Assembly: GCA_945871455.1 (NCBI GenBank)
Contig: CAMBXJ010000267.1
Coordinates: 1 to 6,313 of the forward strand
Direction of reading: 5' to 3'
Source: Asaia bogorensis
Lineage (GTDB): Bacteria; Pseudomonadota; Alphaproteobacteria; Acetobacterales; Acetobacteraceae
Length of the DNA: 6,313 nucleotides
Positions 1 through 5,506 of the stretch are shown here, piece after piece (positions within the stretch are counted from its first letter, which is position 1; every line of letters begins with the position of its first letter). A program made the position numbers and the translations under genes. The notes below the pieces were generated by a model. That model was not told the DNA's origin. It saw nothing but the letters and a program-made list of their open reading frames with translations, and searched no databases.

Positions 1-582
1 CGGCTGGACCTGTCCGTGGCACGCGGGCAGATCGTCGGGCTGTGGGGGGCTTCCGGCAGCGGCAAGACGACACTGGGCGATGTCATGCTCGGCCTGCGCC
101 CGCTGGCCGCGGGCACCCTGGGGTGGTCGGTGCCGATACGCCCCGGTTCCCGACAGAAGCTCTACCAGGACCCTGGCGCCATGTTTGCCCCGTGGCGGCC
201 GATCCGCGCGACGATGGCGGATGTTCTGGCGACGCTGGGCCAGGCGCGGGGGGAGTTGGACCGGTTGCTGGAGCCGCTGCTGGTTCGGCTGCGGTTGTCT
301 CTCGCGTTGCTGGATCGCCTGCCCCAAGCGGTTTCGGGTGGAGAATTGCAACGATTGGCCCTGGCGCGGACGATGCTGGCTCGCCCGGCGTTTCTGTTCG
401 CCGATGAACCGACCTCACGCCTTGATCCGCTGACGCAACGTGACGTCGCGTCCCTGATCGCCGGGTGTGCGGCGGACGGCATGGCGGTGCTGCTGGCCAG
501 CCACAATCGTGACCTGATCAACGCGCTGTCGAGCCATACGGTGACGATCGGCGAACATTCCGCGGTGACCGGTTCGGCGTAG
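1..582 (+). CDS. ABC transporter ATP-binding protein, peptide/nickel type (5' truncated)
   Basis: This is the nucleotide-binding subunit of an ABC transporter, which hydrolyses ATP on the cytoplasmic face to drive transport. The frame is open from base 1, so the gene begins upstream; the GTG at 16 is an internal valine. In the visible 193 residues I see Walker A GASGSGKTT (16-24), a Q-loop in LYQDP (Q56), the signature VSGGE (111-115), Walker B FLFADEP (D135, E136), a D-loop SRLDP and the switch histidine in ASH (H168). The QDP Q-loop and the ADEPTSRLDP motif resemble DppF/OppF/NikE-type importers of peptides or nickel. Two things are unusual. Only 34 residues separate the Walker A lysine from the Q-loop glutamine, some ten fewer than in typical DppF, and the protein ends soon after the H-loop with no OppF-type C-terminal extension. 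All catalytic motifs are intact, so it is probably functional. The substrate cannot be told from this fragment. Confidence 0.9.
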   Translation, partial: RLDLSVARGQIVGLWGASGSGKTTLGDVMLGLRPLAAGTLGWSVPIRPGSRQKLYQDPGAMFAPWRPIRATMADVLATLGQARGELDRLLEPLLVRLRLSLALLDRLPQAVSGGELQRLALARTMLARPAFLFADEPTSRLDPLTQRDVASLIAGCAADGMAVLLASHNRDLINALSSHTVTIGEHSAVTGSA

Positions 583-642
583 TGCCGGCCGATCCGCGAT
601 GCCGGCGCCGCCGGCGGCAAGACGTACGCCAAGGCCGTGAAG

Positions 643-674
643 GCGCGGGCTGCCGGGCCGAGCCTGGCAATGAC
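643..674 (-). repeat. Degenerate half copy of the REP-like element at 906-983
   Basis: The 32 bases at 643-674 align without gaps to 951-982, the right arm of the second palindrome, with 26 identities. All six differences are transitions, and five of them put G or C in this copy. The end GCAATGAC (667-674) is the shared terminal octamer of the family. I find no left arm upstream; the sequence there runs into the end of the ATPase gene. It is best read as a decayed, half-lost element. Confidence 0.6.
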
Positions 675-762
675 CGAGAGGTGTGGTGCATCCAGCTGCG
701 GCGATTATTTGTGCGCGCCCCTTAATACCTACCGCCCTAACCACTGGCCTATGGGTCGTCTC

Positions 763-853
763 TGTCATTGCGAGCGCGGCGAAGCAATCCGGGGGCCTGC
801 CACTATCGATCCTGTTGGTTGCCCTGGATTACTTCGCTGCGCTCGCAATGACA
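763..853. repeat. REP-like palindromic element A
   Basis: The arms at 763-790 and 826-853 are inverted copies, 26 of 28 positions complementary, around a 35-base loop. The outer ends are GTCATTGC (764-771) and its complement GCAATGAC (845-852), followed inward by a GAGCG/GCGAAG core. Palindromes of this type, beginning GTCATTGCGAGCG and ending near GCAATCC, are widespread between genes in Alphaproteobacteria; this is recalled knowledge, not a search result. It could form a long stem on RNA or single-stranded DNA and may reduce read-through between the convergent genes. Confidence 0.85.
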
Positions 854-905
854 GCGGTTGTCGCCGGGTGCGAACCAAAATTGCGGGATCGAGTACTCGC
901 CTCTC

Positions 906-983
906 CGTCATTGCCGGACTTGATCCGGCAACCCGCCCGCTGCCGTTGAAGCGCGGGCTGCCAGATCAAGTCCGGCAATGACG
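906..983. repeat. REP-like palindromic element B
   Basis: The arms at 906-936 and 953-983 are inverted copies matching at 29 of 31 positions, with the outer 20 bases perfect, around a 16-base loop. The sequence reads GTCATTGCCGGACTTGATC inward from the left end. It shares the outer octamer GTCATTGC with element A, but the rest of the stem differs, so it is a different family member. Translations of this element type (VIAGLDPA-like peptides) often appear as spurious hypothetical proteins in alphaproteobacterial genomes. It lies 52 bases from element A and 67 bases from the end of the Uma2 gene. Confidence 0.88.
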
Positions 984-1050
984 AGGGGCGGGCCGGTGGT
1001 GGGTCATTGTTGTGGCGGTCTGGCATGGCACCCAACCGTTGCAGCCGCCC

Positions 1051-1638
1051 CTACGCAAAGACCCCCGCAACCGGGATCGTCGCCCCCGGCAGCGCCTCGA
1101 CGTCGAGCGCGCCCGGCGCTTGGACCCGGACCACCGAACCATACACTCCACCCGAGGGGTGCCGGTGCACCAGCACCAAGTCGGCCGTCAGATCGACAAT
1201 CCAGAACTCCCGGATCCCCGCCCGAGCGTAGAGTTCCAGTTTGACCGTACGGTCGAAGTCAAGGCTGCTGTCCGCTACCTCGATCAGCAGGAAGATGTCG
1301 TCGGGTCCTGGGTGCGTGGCCGGGTAGCCGCGCCACGGCCGCCGGACCAAGGCGAAGTCCGGTTGCGGTTCCGACCCATCGTCCAGCACCACCGGATTCT
1401 GACAGCGGATCCGGGCGCGGCCGGCAAAACCGGTGACCAAGAGTTCATTCAGGTTTTCGGTGACGATCGCGTGGCGCGGCCCGATCGGTGACATATCGAC
1501 CAATTGCCCTTCCAGGAGCTCGACGCGATCACCCTCGCCCAAGACGCCGGCCTCGCCCAGGCGATAGTAATCGCGCCTGCTCAGGCGATGCCGAGGCACC
1601 GGATAGCGGGTCAGAATATCGACCGGGGCGGTGTCCAT
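1051..1638 (-). CDS. Uma2 family (DUF820) putative restriction-endonuclease-like protein
   Basis: The product has 195 residues, the usual size for the Uma2 family, which has a PD-(D/E)XK nuclease-like fold and no settled cellular role. Visible family marks are RVELLEGQLVDMSPIG (E40 in the first acidic motif), a histidine soon after (H56), PDFALV (P93-D94), LIEVADSS (E120), K133 in TVKLELYARAG, and REFWIVDL (D149). D94, E120 and the displaced K133 would form the predicted metal-dependent active site. I chose the ATG at 1638 because a GAAGGA Shine-Dalgarno lies 9 bases before it and homologues begin near here. An in-frame ATG 23 codons upstream (1707) adds a low-complexity, Gly/Arg-rich stretch that looks non-genic. 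The gene stands alone, with 264 non-coding bases separating it from the MORN gene upstream. I see no partner antitoxin, methylase or transposase. Family assignment is firm; nuclease activity is inferred. Confidence 0.9.
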   Translation of the reverse strand: MDTAPVDILTRYPVPRHRLSRRDYYRLGEAGVLGEGDRVELLEGQLVDMSPIGPRHAIVTENLNELLVTGFAGRARIRCQNPVVLDDGSEPQPDFALVRRPWRGYPATHPGPDDIFLLIEVADSSLDFDRTVKLELYARAGIREFWIVDLTADLVLVHRHPSGGVYGSVVRVQAPGALDVEALPGATIPVAGVFA

Positions 1639-1647
1639 TCTCACGCG

Positions 1648-1653
1648 TCCTTC
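1648..1653 (-). promoter_or_regulatory. Shine-Dalgarno of the Uma2 gene
   Basis: Read on the minus strand this is GAAGGA, 9 bases before the ATG at 1638. It supports that start over the longer frame beginning at 1707. Confidence 0.6.
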
Positions 1654-1793
1654 GCGGGGTTGATCCGGTCCGGCACGATCGCCGCGCCCGCCGGATGACG
1701 CTTTCACGATACACGGTTGGCGCGCCCGAAACCACCGGGGCGATTGGCTGCCAACAAAAGCCCCCGACGCCGCACCGCGCCAGATCGCGCGAA

Positions 1794-1814
1794 GGGGCCT
1801 TGGTCTGTGGCCCC
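1794..1814 (-). terminator. Possible hairpin downstream of the MORN gene
   Basis: GGGGCC (1794-1799) pairs with GGCCCC (1809-1814) around a 9-base loop, about 90 bases past the MORN stop codon in the direction of transcription. The stem is strong but short and no U-tract follows it, so it is only a candidate 3' end or Rho-assisted stop. A second weak dyad, GGGGC (1737-1741) with GCCCC (1760-1764), follows in the same gap. Nothing else is recognisable between 1639 and 1902, and I could not pick out a promoter for the Uma2 gene. Confidence 0.25.
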
Positions 1815-1902
1815 GTCATTTGCCCGCCCGGCGTCAATGGTTGGCGGTCGGTGATTGCCACCGGGTAGGCCGGAAATATCCGAAAGTCTTGATGTGTGGG
1901 AG

Positions 1903-2568
1903 TCAGGGACAAGAGGCCAGATCGGCGATTATCGCGGCCCGCCTGTTGCCGTCCTTGAAACACGCGTTCGTCCAAAAGCCGTTGTAGACACGGCTTGAGA
2001 TCACTCCCTGCCCTATGCCGTTCGGCTTGCCGTCGCGCCACTCTCCCTCGTAGCGGTCGCCGTTGGCCTCGGTGTAGACGCCGCGACCGGAGCGCTTGGC
2101 GTCGCGATACTCCCCCTCGTAGCGGTCGCCGTTGGGCCAGGTGTAGACGCCGCGACCGGAGCGCTTGTCGTCGCGATACTCTCCCTCGTAGCGGTGGCCG
2201 TTGGGCCAGGTGAAGACACCGCGACCGGAGCGCTCGGCGTCGCGCCATGCCCCCTCGTAGCGGTCGCCGTTGGCCCAGGTGTGGACGCCGCGACCGGAGT
2301 TCTTGCCGTCGCGAAACTCCCCCTCATACCGTCCGCTTGGGCGACCGCTTCCGAACCACTGCAGGACGCCTTGACCCATCGCAAGGCCATTTTGGCAACT
2401 GCCCGACCAGGTTATGGTTTCGCTCGGCTGTGGACTTGGGTTCCAGACCCTGCAACTGGTCCGGGGATCAGTTATCCAACCTGGCTGCGGTGCTTGCGCC
2501 ACACCAGTGACCGGACAAAGCAGCAGGCTTGTGGCAAATACGATGCCTGCAAGTTTCCGAACGGACAT
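1903..2568 (-). CDS. Secreted MORN-repeat protein
   Basis: The product has 221 residues. It starts with a Sec signal peptide: K5 and R4, a hydrophobic run at about 7-23, and a likely cut after A26 (VAQA). C18 sits in LLLC, a poor lipobox, so I favour a soluble exported protein over a lipoprotein. A degenerate first motif (about 52-71, WSGSCQNG...GQGVLQW) precedes roughly five MORN units of 23 residues (about 80-190), each with the pattern YEGE-RD-K-SGRGVYTW-NGDR. The tail (about 191-221) holds C203 and C220, which with C39 and C57 could form disulfides in the periplasm. MORN repeats form beta-hairpin ladders involved in membrane or protein contacts; no enzyme domain is seen. The start ATG overlaps the stop of the upstream GFA gene by one base (TAATG), with only a weak GGGA-like site before it, so translation is probably coupled. 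Partner and function are unknown. Confidence 0.9.
   Translation of the reverse strand: MSVRKLAGIVFATSLLLCPVTGVAQAPQPGWITDPRTSCRVWNPSPQPSETITWSGSCQNGLAMGQGVLQWFGSGRPSGRYEGEFRDGKNSGRGVHTWANGDRYEGAWRDAERSGRGVFTWPNGHRYEGEYRDDKRSGRGVYTWPNGDRYEGEYRDAKRSGRGVYTEANGDRYEGEWRDGKPNGIGQGVISSRVYNGFWTNACFKDGNRRAAIIADLASCP
2031..2306 (-). repeat. 69-bp tandem repeat array encoding MORN units
   Basis: Four full units begin at 2031, 2100, 2169 and 2238, each exactly 69 bp, and a diverging fifth begins at 2307. By eye units 1 and 2 differ at about 7 of 69 positions and units 2 and 3 at about 6, including some synonymous sites. Each unit encodes 23 residues, so gain or loss of a unit keeps the frame. The high DNA identity points to recent duplication or conversion among units. 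Confidence 0.9.
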
Positions 2569-3002
2569 TAACCACTATCCCGCGTTGTTTCGAAAATCTC
2601 ATCCCCTTCCGGCAGCACAACCCAAGGCTGCTTGCTTCGGGTCCAGAGATGCGTCGTTGGCCGTAGCCACGATGTGTCATCCAGCGTCCCGCCCCGCACG
2701 ATCCGCTGGTTGCCCGGCGGCTCGGTACCGAATTTAGGTCCCCCACAAATACATATCCCGCAATCTGGGCATACCCAGCGCGTTTTTGGCCGCCCGCCAG
2801 CGGTGACGCCGCCCGGAGCGCCCTGAAGTTCCTTGCCAGTCAAATGGAAAGCCCCCGCTGGCACAACAACACCGATCGAGAATGCGCTGACAGTGGCGCG
2901 CTGGCAGTCGGTGCAGTGGCACGTATATACTCTGACAGGCGCTTGGGTGATCTGGTAACGCACCGAGCCGCATAAGCAGCCGCCTGTCAGTGGGAGTTGC
3001 AT
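2568..3002 (-). CDS. GFA / CENP-V family zinc-binding protein
   Basis: The product has 144 residues, near the usual size of a single GFA domain (glutathione-dependent formaldehyde-activating enzyme family, related to CENP-V). Zinc ligands follow the family order: GGCLCGSVRY (C9, C11), CHCTDCQR (C28, C30, C33) and CPDCG (C78, C81). Extra cysteines C84 and C86 follow in CGICICGG. The family founder was reported to speed S-hydroxymethylglutathione formation, but most members have no proven reaction, so I name only the family. I chose the ATG at 3002 because GGAG stands 6 bases upstream and the conserved fold begins at once. A longer frame from 3083 would add 27 residues with no family likeness. 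Its TAA shares one base with the ATG of the MORN gene, making it the first gene of a two-gene unit. It is probably cytoplasmic; no signal peptide is seen. Confidence 0.9.
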   Translation of the reverse strand: MQLPLTGGCLCGSVRYQITQAPVRVYTCHCTDCQRATVSAFSIGVVVPAGAFHLTGKELQGAPGGVTAGGRPKTRWVCPDCGICICGGPKFGTEPPGNQRIVRGGTLDDTSWLRPTTHLWTRSKQPWVVLPEGDEIFETTRDSG

Positions 3003-3391
3003 GATTTTCTCCAACGTATTTTTTGGGTTTCCGGCACGTCGGAACAGACTAACTTTGGTTGGCAGCCCCGGTAAAGCGGTCATTGGCGATCGAGAAAGCG
3101 CCCGGTTCCTTGCCTTTCTCTACTCCGGGTTGGGGCCGGTTTCGGAACACCTGGATAATCCAGCACAGAAGCCGCCCGTCCCATCCCGAAAATTCTCGAT
3201 TTGCGACGCGACGGCGGCTGGCGTTCGAGGGTGACTCAACTCGGGCCAACGCACGGCCGGATGCCCGGACTCGGCCCATCGATCATTCCAAAGAAGGCCG
3301 CCCCTCTTGCCCAAAGCCGAGCGGTTGTGGCCTCGGGCGGCTTGGAAGGACGCCCGGCCAGTCCGTCAAACCTCCCGTCCTGAGCGACTAA
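3003..3391. other. Non-coding spacer upstream of the GFA-MORN unit
   Basis: This 389-base stretch separates the M20 gene's stop from the GFA start, both genes reading leftward. No frame in it has recognisable protein character. It should hold the 3' end of the transport unit and the promoter of the GFA-MORN unit, but I cannot name convincing -35/-10 boxes. Dyads seen are CTGGATAATCCAG (3151-3163, six-base arms around one base), GAGAAAG (3092-3098) with CTTTCTC (3114-3120), and a bulged stem of 3329-3339 with 3351-3359. The last lies about 30-60 bases past the M20 stop and might help end transcription, though no U-tract follows. Confidence 0.5.
3009..3012 (-). promoter_or_regulatory. Shine-Dalgarno of the GFA gene
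   Basis: GGAG on the minus strand, 6 bases before the ATG at 3002, sets the start there and not at the in-frame ATG at 3083. Confidence 0.6.
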
Positions 3392-4567
3392 TCAACCCTT
3401 CGCCAAAAACTGCTCCGCCAGCGCGGCCCAATAGGACGCGCCGATCGGCAGGACCTCATCGTTGAAGTCGTACAAAGGATGATGCAGCAGCGGCGCGTCC
3501 GGCCCGCTGCCGCCGCCGAGCATGATGTAGCTACCCTGCTTGGCGTTCAGCATATAGGCGAAGTCCTCGCCGCCCATGGTGGGGGCGCGCATTTCCCGGA
3601 CATTGCCCTCGCCCGCCACGGCGTTTGCGGCCCGCACGGTCAACGCGGTCGCCTCCGGATCGTTGATCGTTGCCGGAGCGTGCTGGTTGAAGCGCAATTC
3701 CGCCGTGGCACCGAAACTTTCGGCGATGCCGTGGACCAACCGGTGCATGCTGGTCTCGATCGCGCGTCCGACCTCCGGCTTGAACCAGCGCGCGGTGCCT
3801 TTCATCTGCACGCGTTCCGGCAGGATATTGTAGGCGTCGCCGCCGGAAATGTGCCCGACCGAGACGACCCCGCCCTCGATCGGTTCGATGGTGCGGGCGA
3901 CAATTGTTTGTAATGCGGTAATGATATGCGCCGAGACCACCACCGGGTCGATGCCCTGGTGCGGGAAGGCGCCGTGGCTGCCCTTGCCGGTGATCGTGAT
4001 GTCGAAAAAAGCAACGGCGGCCATGATCGGGCCATCCCGCCACAGGAATCGGCCCAGCGGGGCTTGCGGCCAGTTGTGCAGGCCGAACACCATCTCCATC
4101 GGGCAACGATCGAACAACCCGTCTTTCACCATGCGATCGCCGCCCGCCTCGAACTCCTCGGCCGGTTGGAAGATCACGTAGACGGTGCCGTCGAAGTTGC
4201 GGGTTTCGGCAAGGTATTTGGCGGCGCCGAGCAGCATGGCGGTGTGGCCGTCATGGCCGCAGGCGTGCATGACGCCGGGGGTGAGGCTGGCATGCGGCAG
4301 GCCGGTTTCCTCGTGCAAGGGCAGCGCGTCCATATCGGCGCGCAGACCGACGGCGCGTCCCGATTTGCCGTTGCTGCGGATGACGCCGACGACGCCGGTG
4401 GTGGCCATGCCGGTGATGATTTCGTCCACGCCGAAGGAGCGCAGTTTGTCCTGCACCATGGCGGAGGTGCGGGTTTCCCGCATCGACAGTTCCGGGTGGG
4501 CGTGCAGATCCTGGCGCCATTCCGTCATCTCGGGGTGGAATTCGGCGATGCGGTTGATGATCGGCAT
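3392..4567 (-). CDS. M20 family amidohydrolase (hippurate hydrolase / N-acyl amino acid hydrolase type)
   Basis: The product has 391 residues, the usual length of the M20D group (HipO, IAA-amino acid hydrolase, N-acyl amino acid amidohydrolase). These cytoplasmic dimetal enzymes split N-acyl amino acids into an acid and an amino acid. Visible marks are DLHAHPELS (20-28), LRADMDALPLHEETG (D78, D80), MHACGHDGHTA (ligands C103 and H105), QPAEE (E137 base, E138 ligand), GLHNWP (H163), the dimer-domain SHGAFP (H198) with YNILPERV (246-253), TMGGEDFAYM (330-339) and HHPLYDFND (H362). No signal peptide is seen. The start at 4567 is supported by GGAGG five bases upstream; the frame can be extended 18 codons to 4621, but that would overlap the SDR gene. 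It follows the SDR gene by 19 bases, so the two are almost surely one transcript. The nearby amino acid ABC ATPase suggests that an imported conjugate is its substrate. The exact substrate is unknown. Confidence 0.95.
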   Translation of the reverse strand: MPIINRIAEFHPEMTEWRQDLHAHPELSMRETRTSAMVQDKLRSFGVDEIITGMATTGVVGVIRSNGKSGRAVGLRADMDALPLHEETGLPHASLTPGVMHACGHDGHTAMLLGAAKYLAETRNFDGTVYVIFQPAEEFEAGGDRMVKDGLFDRCPMEMVFGLHNWPQAPLGRFLWRDGPIMAAVAFFDITITGKGSHGAFPHQGIDPVVVSAHIITALQTIVARTIEPIEGGVVSVGHISGGDAYNILPERVQMKGTARWFKPEVGRAIETSMHRLVHGIAESFGATAELRFNQHAPATINDPEATALTVRAANAVAGEGNVREMRAPTMGGEDFAYMLNAKQGSYIMLGGGSGPDAPLLHHPLYDFNDEVLPIGASYWAALAEQFLAKG

Positions 4568-4572
4568 AAGGG

Positions 4573-4577
4573 CCTCC
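4573..4577 (-). promoter_or_regulatory. Shine-Dalgarno of the M20 hydrolase gene
   Basis: GGAGG on the minus strand, five bases before the ATG at 4567 and inside the 19-base gap after the SDR stop. It decides the start and argues against the longer overlapping frame from 4621. Confidence 0.75.
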
Positions 4578-4586
4578 CTGGCGCGG

Positions 4587-5450
4587 TCAGGATTGTTGCG
4601 GTGTGGCGAAGGTCCGCGCAAGGCCTTCGTCCAACGTGACGGGGTCTATGCCCAGGGTCTGGCGCATCGGTCCGATATCGAACGCCTTGTCTTCCAGCAG
4701 GCGGCGGATTTCGGCCGGCTCCACGGTGGGAAGCAGCGGCAGGAATCGCGTCAGCCCGGCGGCGGCGATCAGGGGCGCGGCGGGGAAGGGCATGATCCGA
4801 GGCGGCGGCAGGCCCGCCGCCCTGGCGATGGCACGCACGAAATCGACGTATGGGTGGGCAGAGCCTCCGGCGATGATCAGGGTGCTCGGGCCATCCCAAT
4901 CGCGGTCCAGCGCCGCGACGATGCACCTGGTGACGTCGTCCTGGTGGATCGGTTGCACCAGCGCCTTGCCGCCGCCGGGCAGCGGCAGAAACGGCAACCG
5001 GCGCAGCAGGGCGGCGAGGCGCTGCACGTTGTTTTCACCGGTGGCGCCATAGATCATGGTGGGGTGCAGCATGATGCCTCGGCGGCCGGAGGCGAGCAGC
5101 GCGGCTTCTCCGTCCAACACGCCGTTGCCATGATCGTCCGGCCAGCGGGTGAACTTGCGGGTGCTGCCCAGCAGGACGAGTTGCGCGTCGGGCGGGGCGC
5201 TGGCGACGATCGCCTTGGTGTGGCGCGCATGGGCGCAGGAGACGATTCTTGCCGCGTCGCGCAGGGCGATCCGCAACATGGCGAGATCCATCAGGTCGGC
5301 CTGGCGTGCGTCACCGGGCAGGCCCAGGCGGTGCCATTTGTCGAGGTCCCGGACGATGGGAACGATCCGGCGGCCGGCGGCGATCAGGGTCCGGGCGAGC
5401 GTGATGCCGGTGCGCCCGGTGGCGGCCAGGATGTGGATTGGGGGCTGCAT
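4587..5450 (-). CDS. Atypical extended SDR, NAD(P)-binding protein (NmrA/epimerase-like)
   Basis: The product has 287 residues with a Rossmann fold at the start: beta strand IHIL, then AATGRTG (9-15), a variant of the extended-SDR GxxGxxG motif with alanine in the first glycine place. Later marks are ADLMD (51-55, the usual Asp of the third strand), VLLGSTRKF (92-100), HPTMIYG (129-135), PIHQDDV (167-173, as in PIHVDDVA of NDP-sugar epimerase relatives) and a C-terminal LGIDPVTLDEGL (266-277). The catalytic Tyr-x-x-x-Lys of true dehydrogenases is not seen where expected, just before DGEAALLASG (113-122). That fits atypical SDRs, which bind NAD(P) for sensing, assembly or unusual chemistry. 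The ATG at 5450 has only a poor ribosome site. The gene lies 56 bases after the ABC ATPase and 19 before the M20 gene. The family call is sound; the reaction, if any, is unknown. Confidence 0.85.
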   Translation of the reverse strand: MQPPIHILAATGRTGITLARTLIAAGRRIVPIVRDLDKWHRLGLPGDARQADLMDLAMLRIALRDAARIVSCAHARHTKAIVASAPPDAQLVLLGSTRKFTRWPDDHGNGVLDGEAALLASGRRGIMLHPTMIYGATGENNVQRLAALLRRLPFLPLPGGGKALVQPIHQDDVTRCIVAALDRDWDGPSTLIIAGGSAHPYVDFVRAIARAAGLPPPRIMPFPAAPLIAAAGLTRFLPLLPTVEPAEIRRLLEDKAFDIGPMRQTLGIDPVTLDEGLARTFATPQQS

Positions 5451-5506
5451 GGTGGGTGTGACGCATATCCGGGGATGGGCGGCAAGGCCAGGGTGGGGCT
5501 TTCGCC

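Larger units (their letters stand above)
583..1050. other. Non-coding convergent intergenic region with repeats
   Basis: This gap lies between the ends of the plus-strand ABC ATPase and the minus-strand Uma2 gene. No reading frame in it looks like a real protein; the frames present are translations of the repeats. It holds a degenerate half repeat (643-674) and two palindromes (763-853 and 906-983). Just after the ATPase stop there are GC dyads: GCCGGC at 584-589 and again at 601-606, and a perfect 12-base palindrome at 607-618. These could fold on the transcript, but no U-tract follows, so I do not call an intrinsic terminator. Being convergent, the region needs no promoter. Confidence 0.7.

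Noticed and set aside
637..981. Possible small protein in the convergent gap
   Set aside because: The frame is a translation of the two palindromes (VIAGLDPA-like peptide), a known source of spurious hypothetical proteins.
763..983. Insertion sequence or MITE with transposase
   Set aside because: The palindromes are too short and close to hold a transposase, and I saw no target-site duplication clear enough to call.
1012..1491. A 159-codon plus-strand frame opposite the Uma2 gene
   Set aside because: Antisense shadow of a gene with clear Uma2 family motifs and a good ribosome site.
1529..2248. A repetitive Arg-rich 239-codon minus-strand frame
   Set aside because: Its repeats are the 69-bp MORN units read in another frame; the MORN frame has a signal peptide and a recognised repeat pattern.
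2031..2306. CRISPR-like regular repeats
   Set aside because: The units are contiguous with no unique spacers, keep a coding frame and encode MORN motifs.
2568..3083. Longer GFA protein starting at 3083
   Set aside because: The extra 27 residues have no family likeness, and GGAG six bases before the ATG at 3002 marks a better start.
3059..3391. A 110-codon plus-strand frame in the spacer upstream of the GFA gene
   Set aside because: It has no motifs and no ribosome site I could trust, and its composition looks like chance open frame in GC-rich DNA.
3926..4639. A 237-codon plus-strand frame opposite the M20 gene
   Set aside because: It mirrors the M20 coding strand, is rich in His/Val/Gly/Ala without domain features, and the M20 protein has every catalytic residue.
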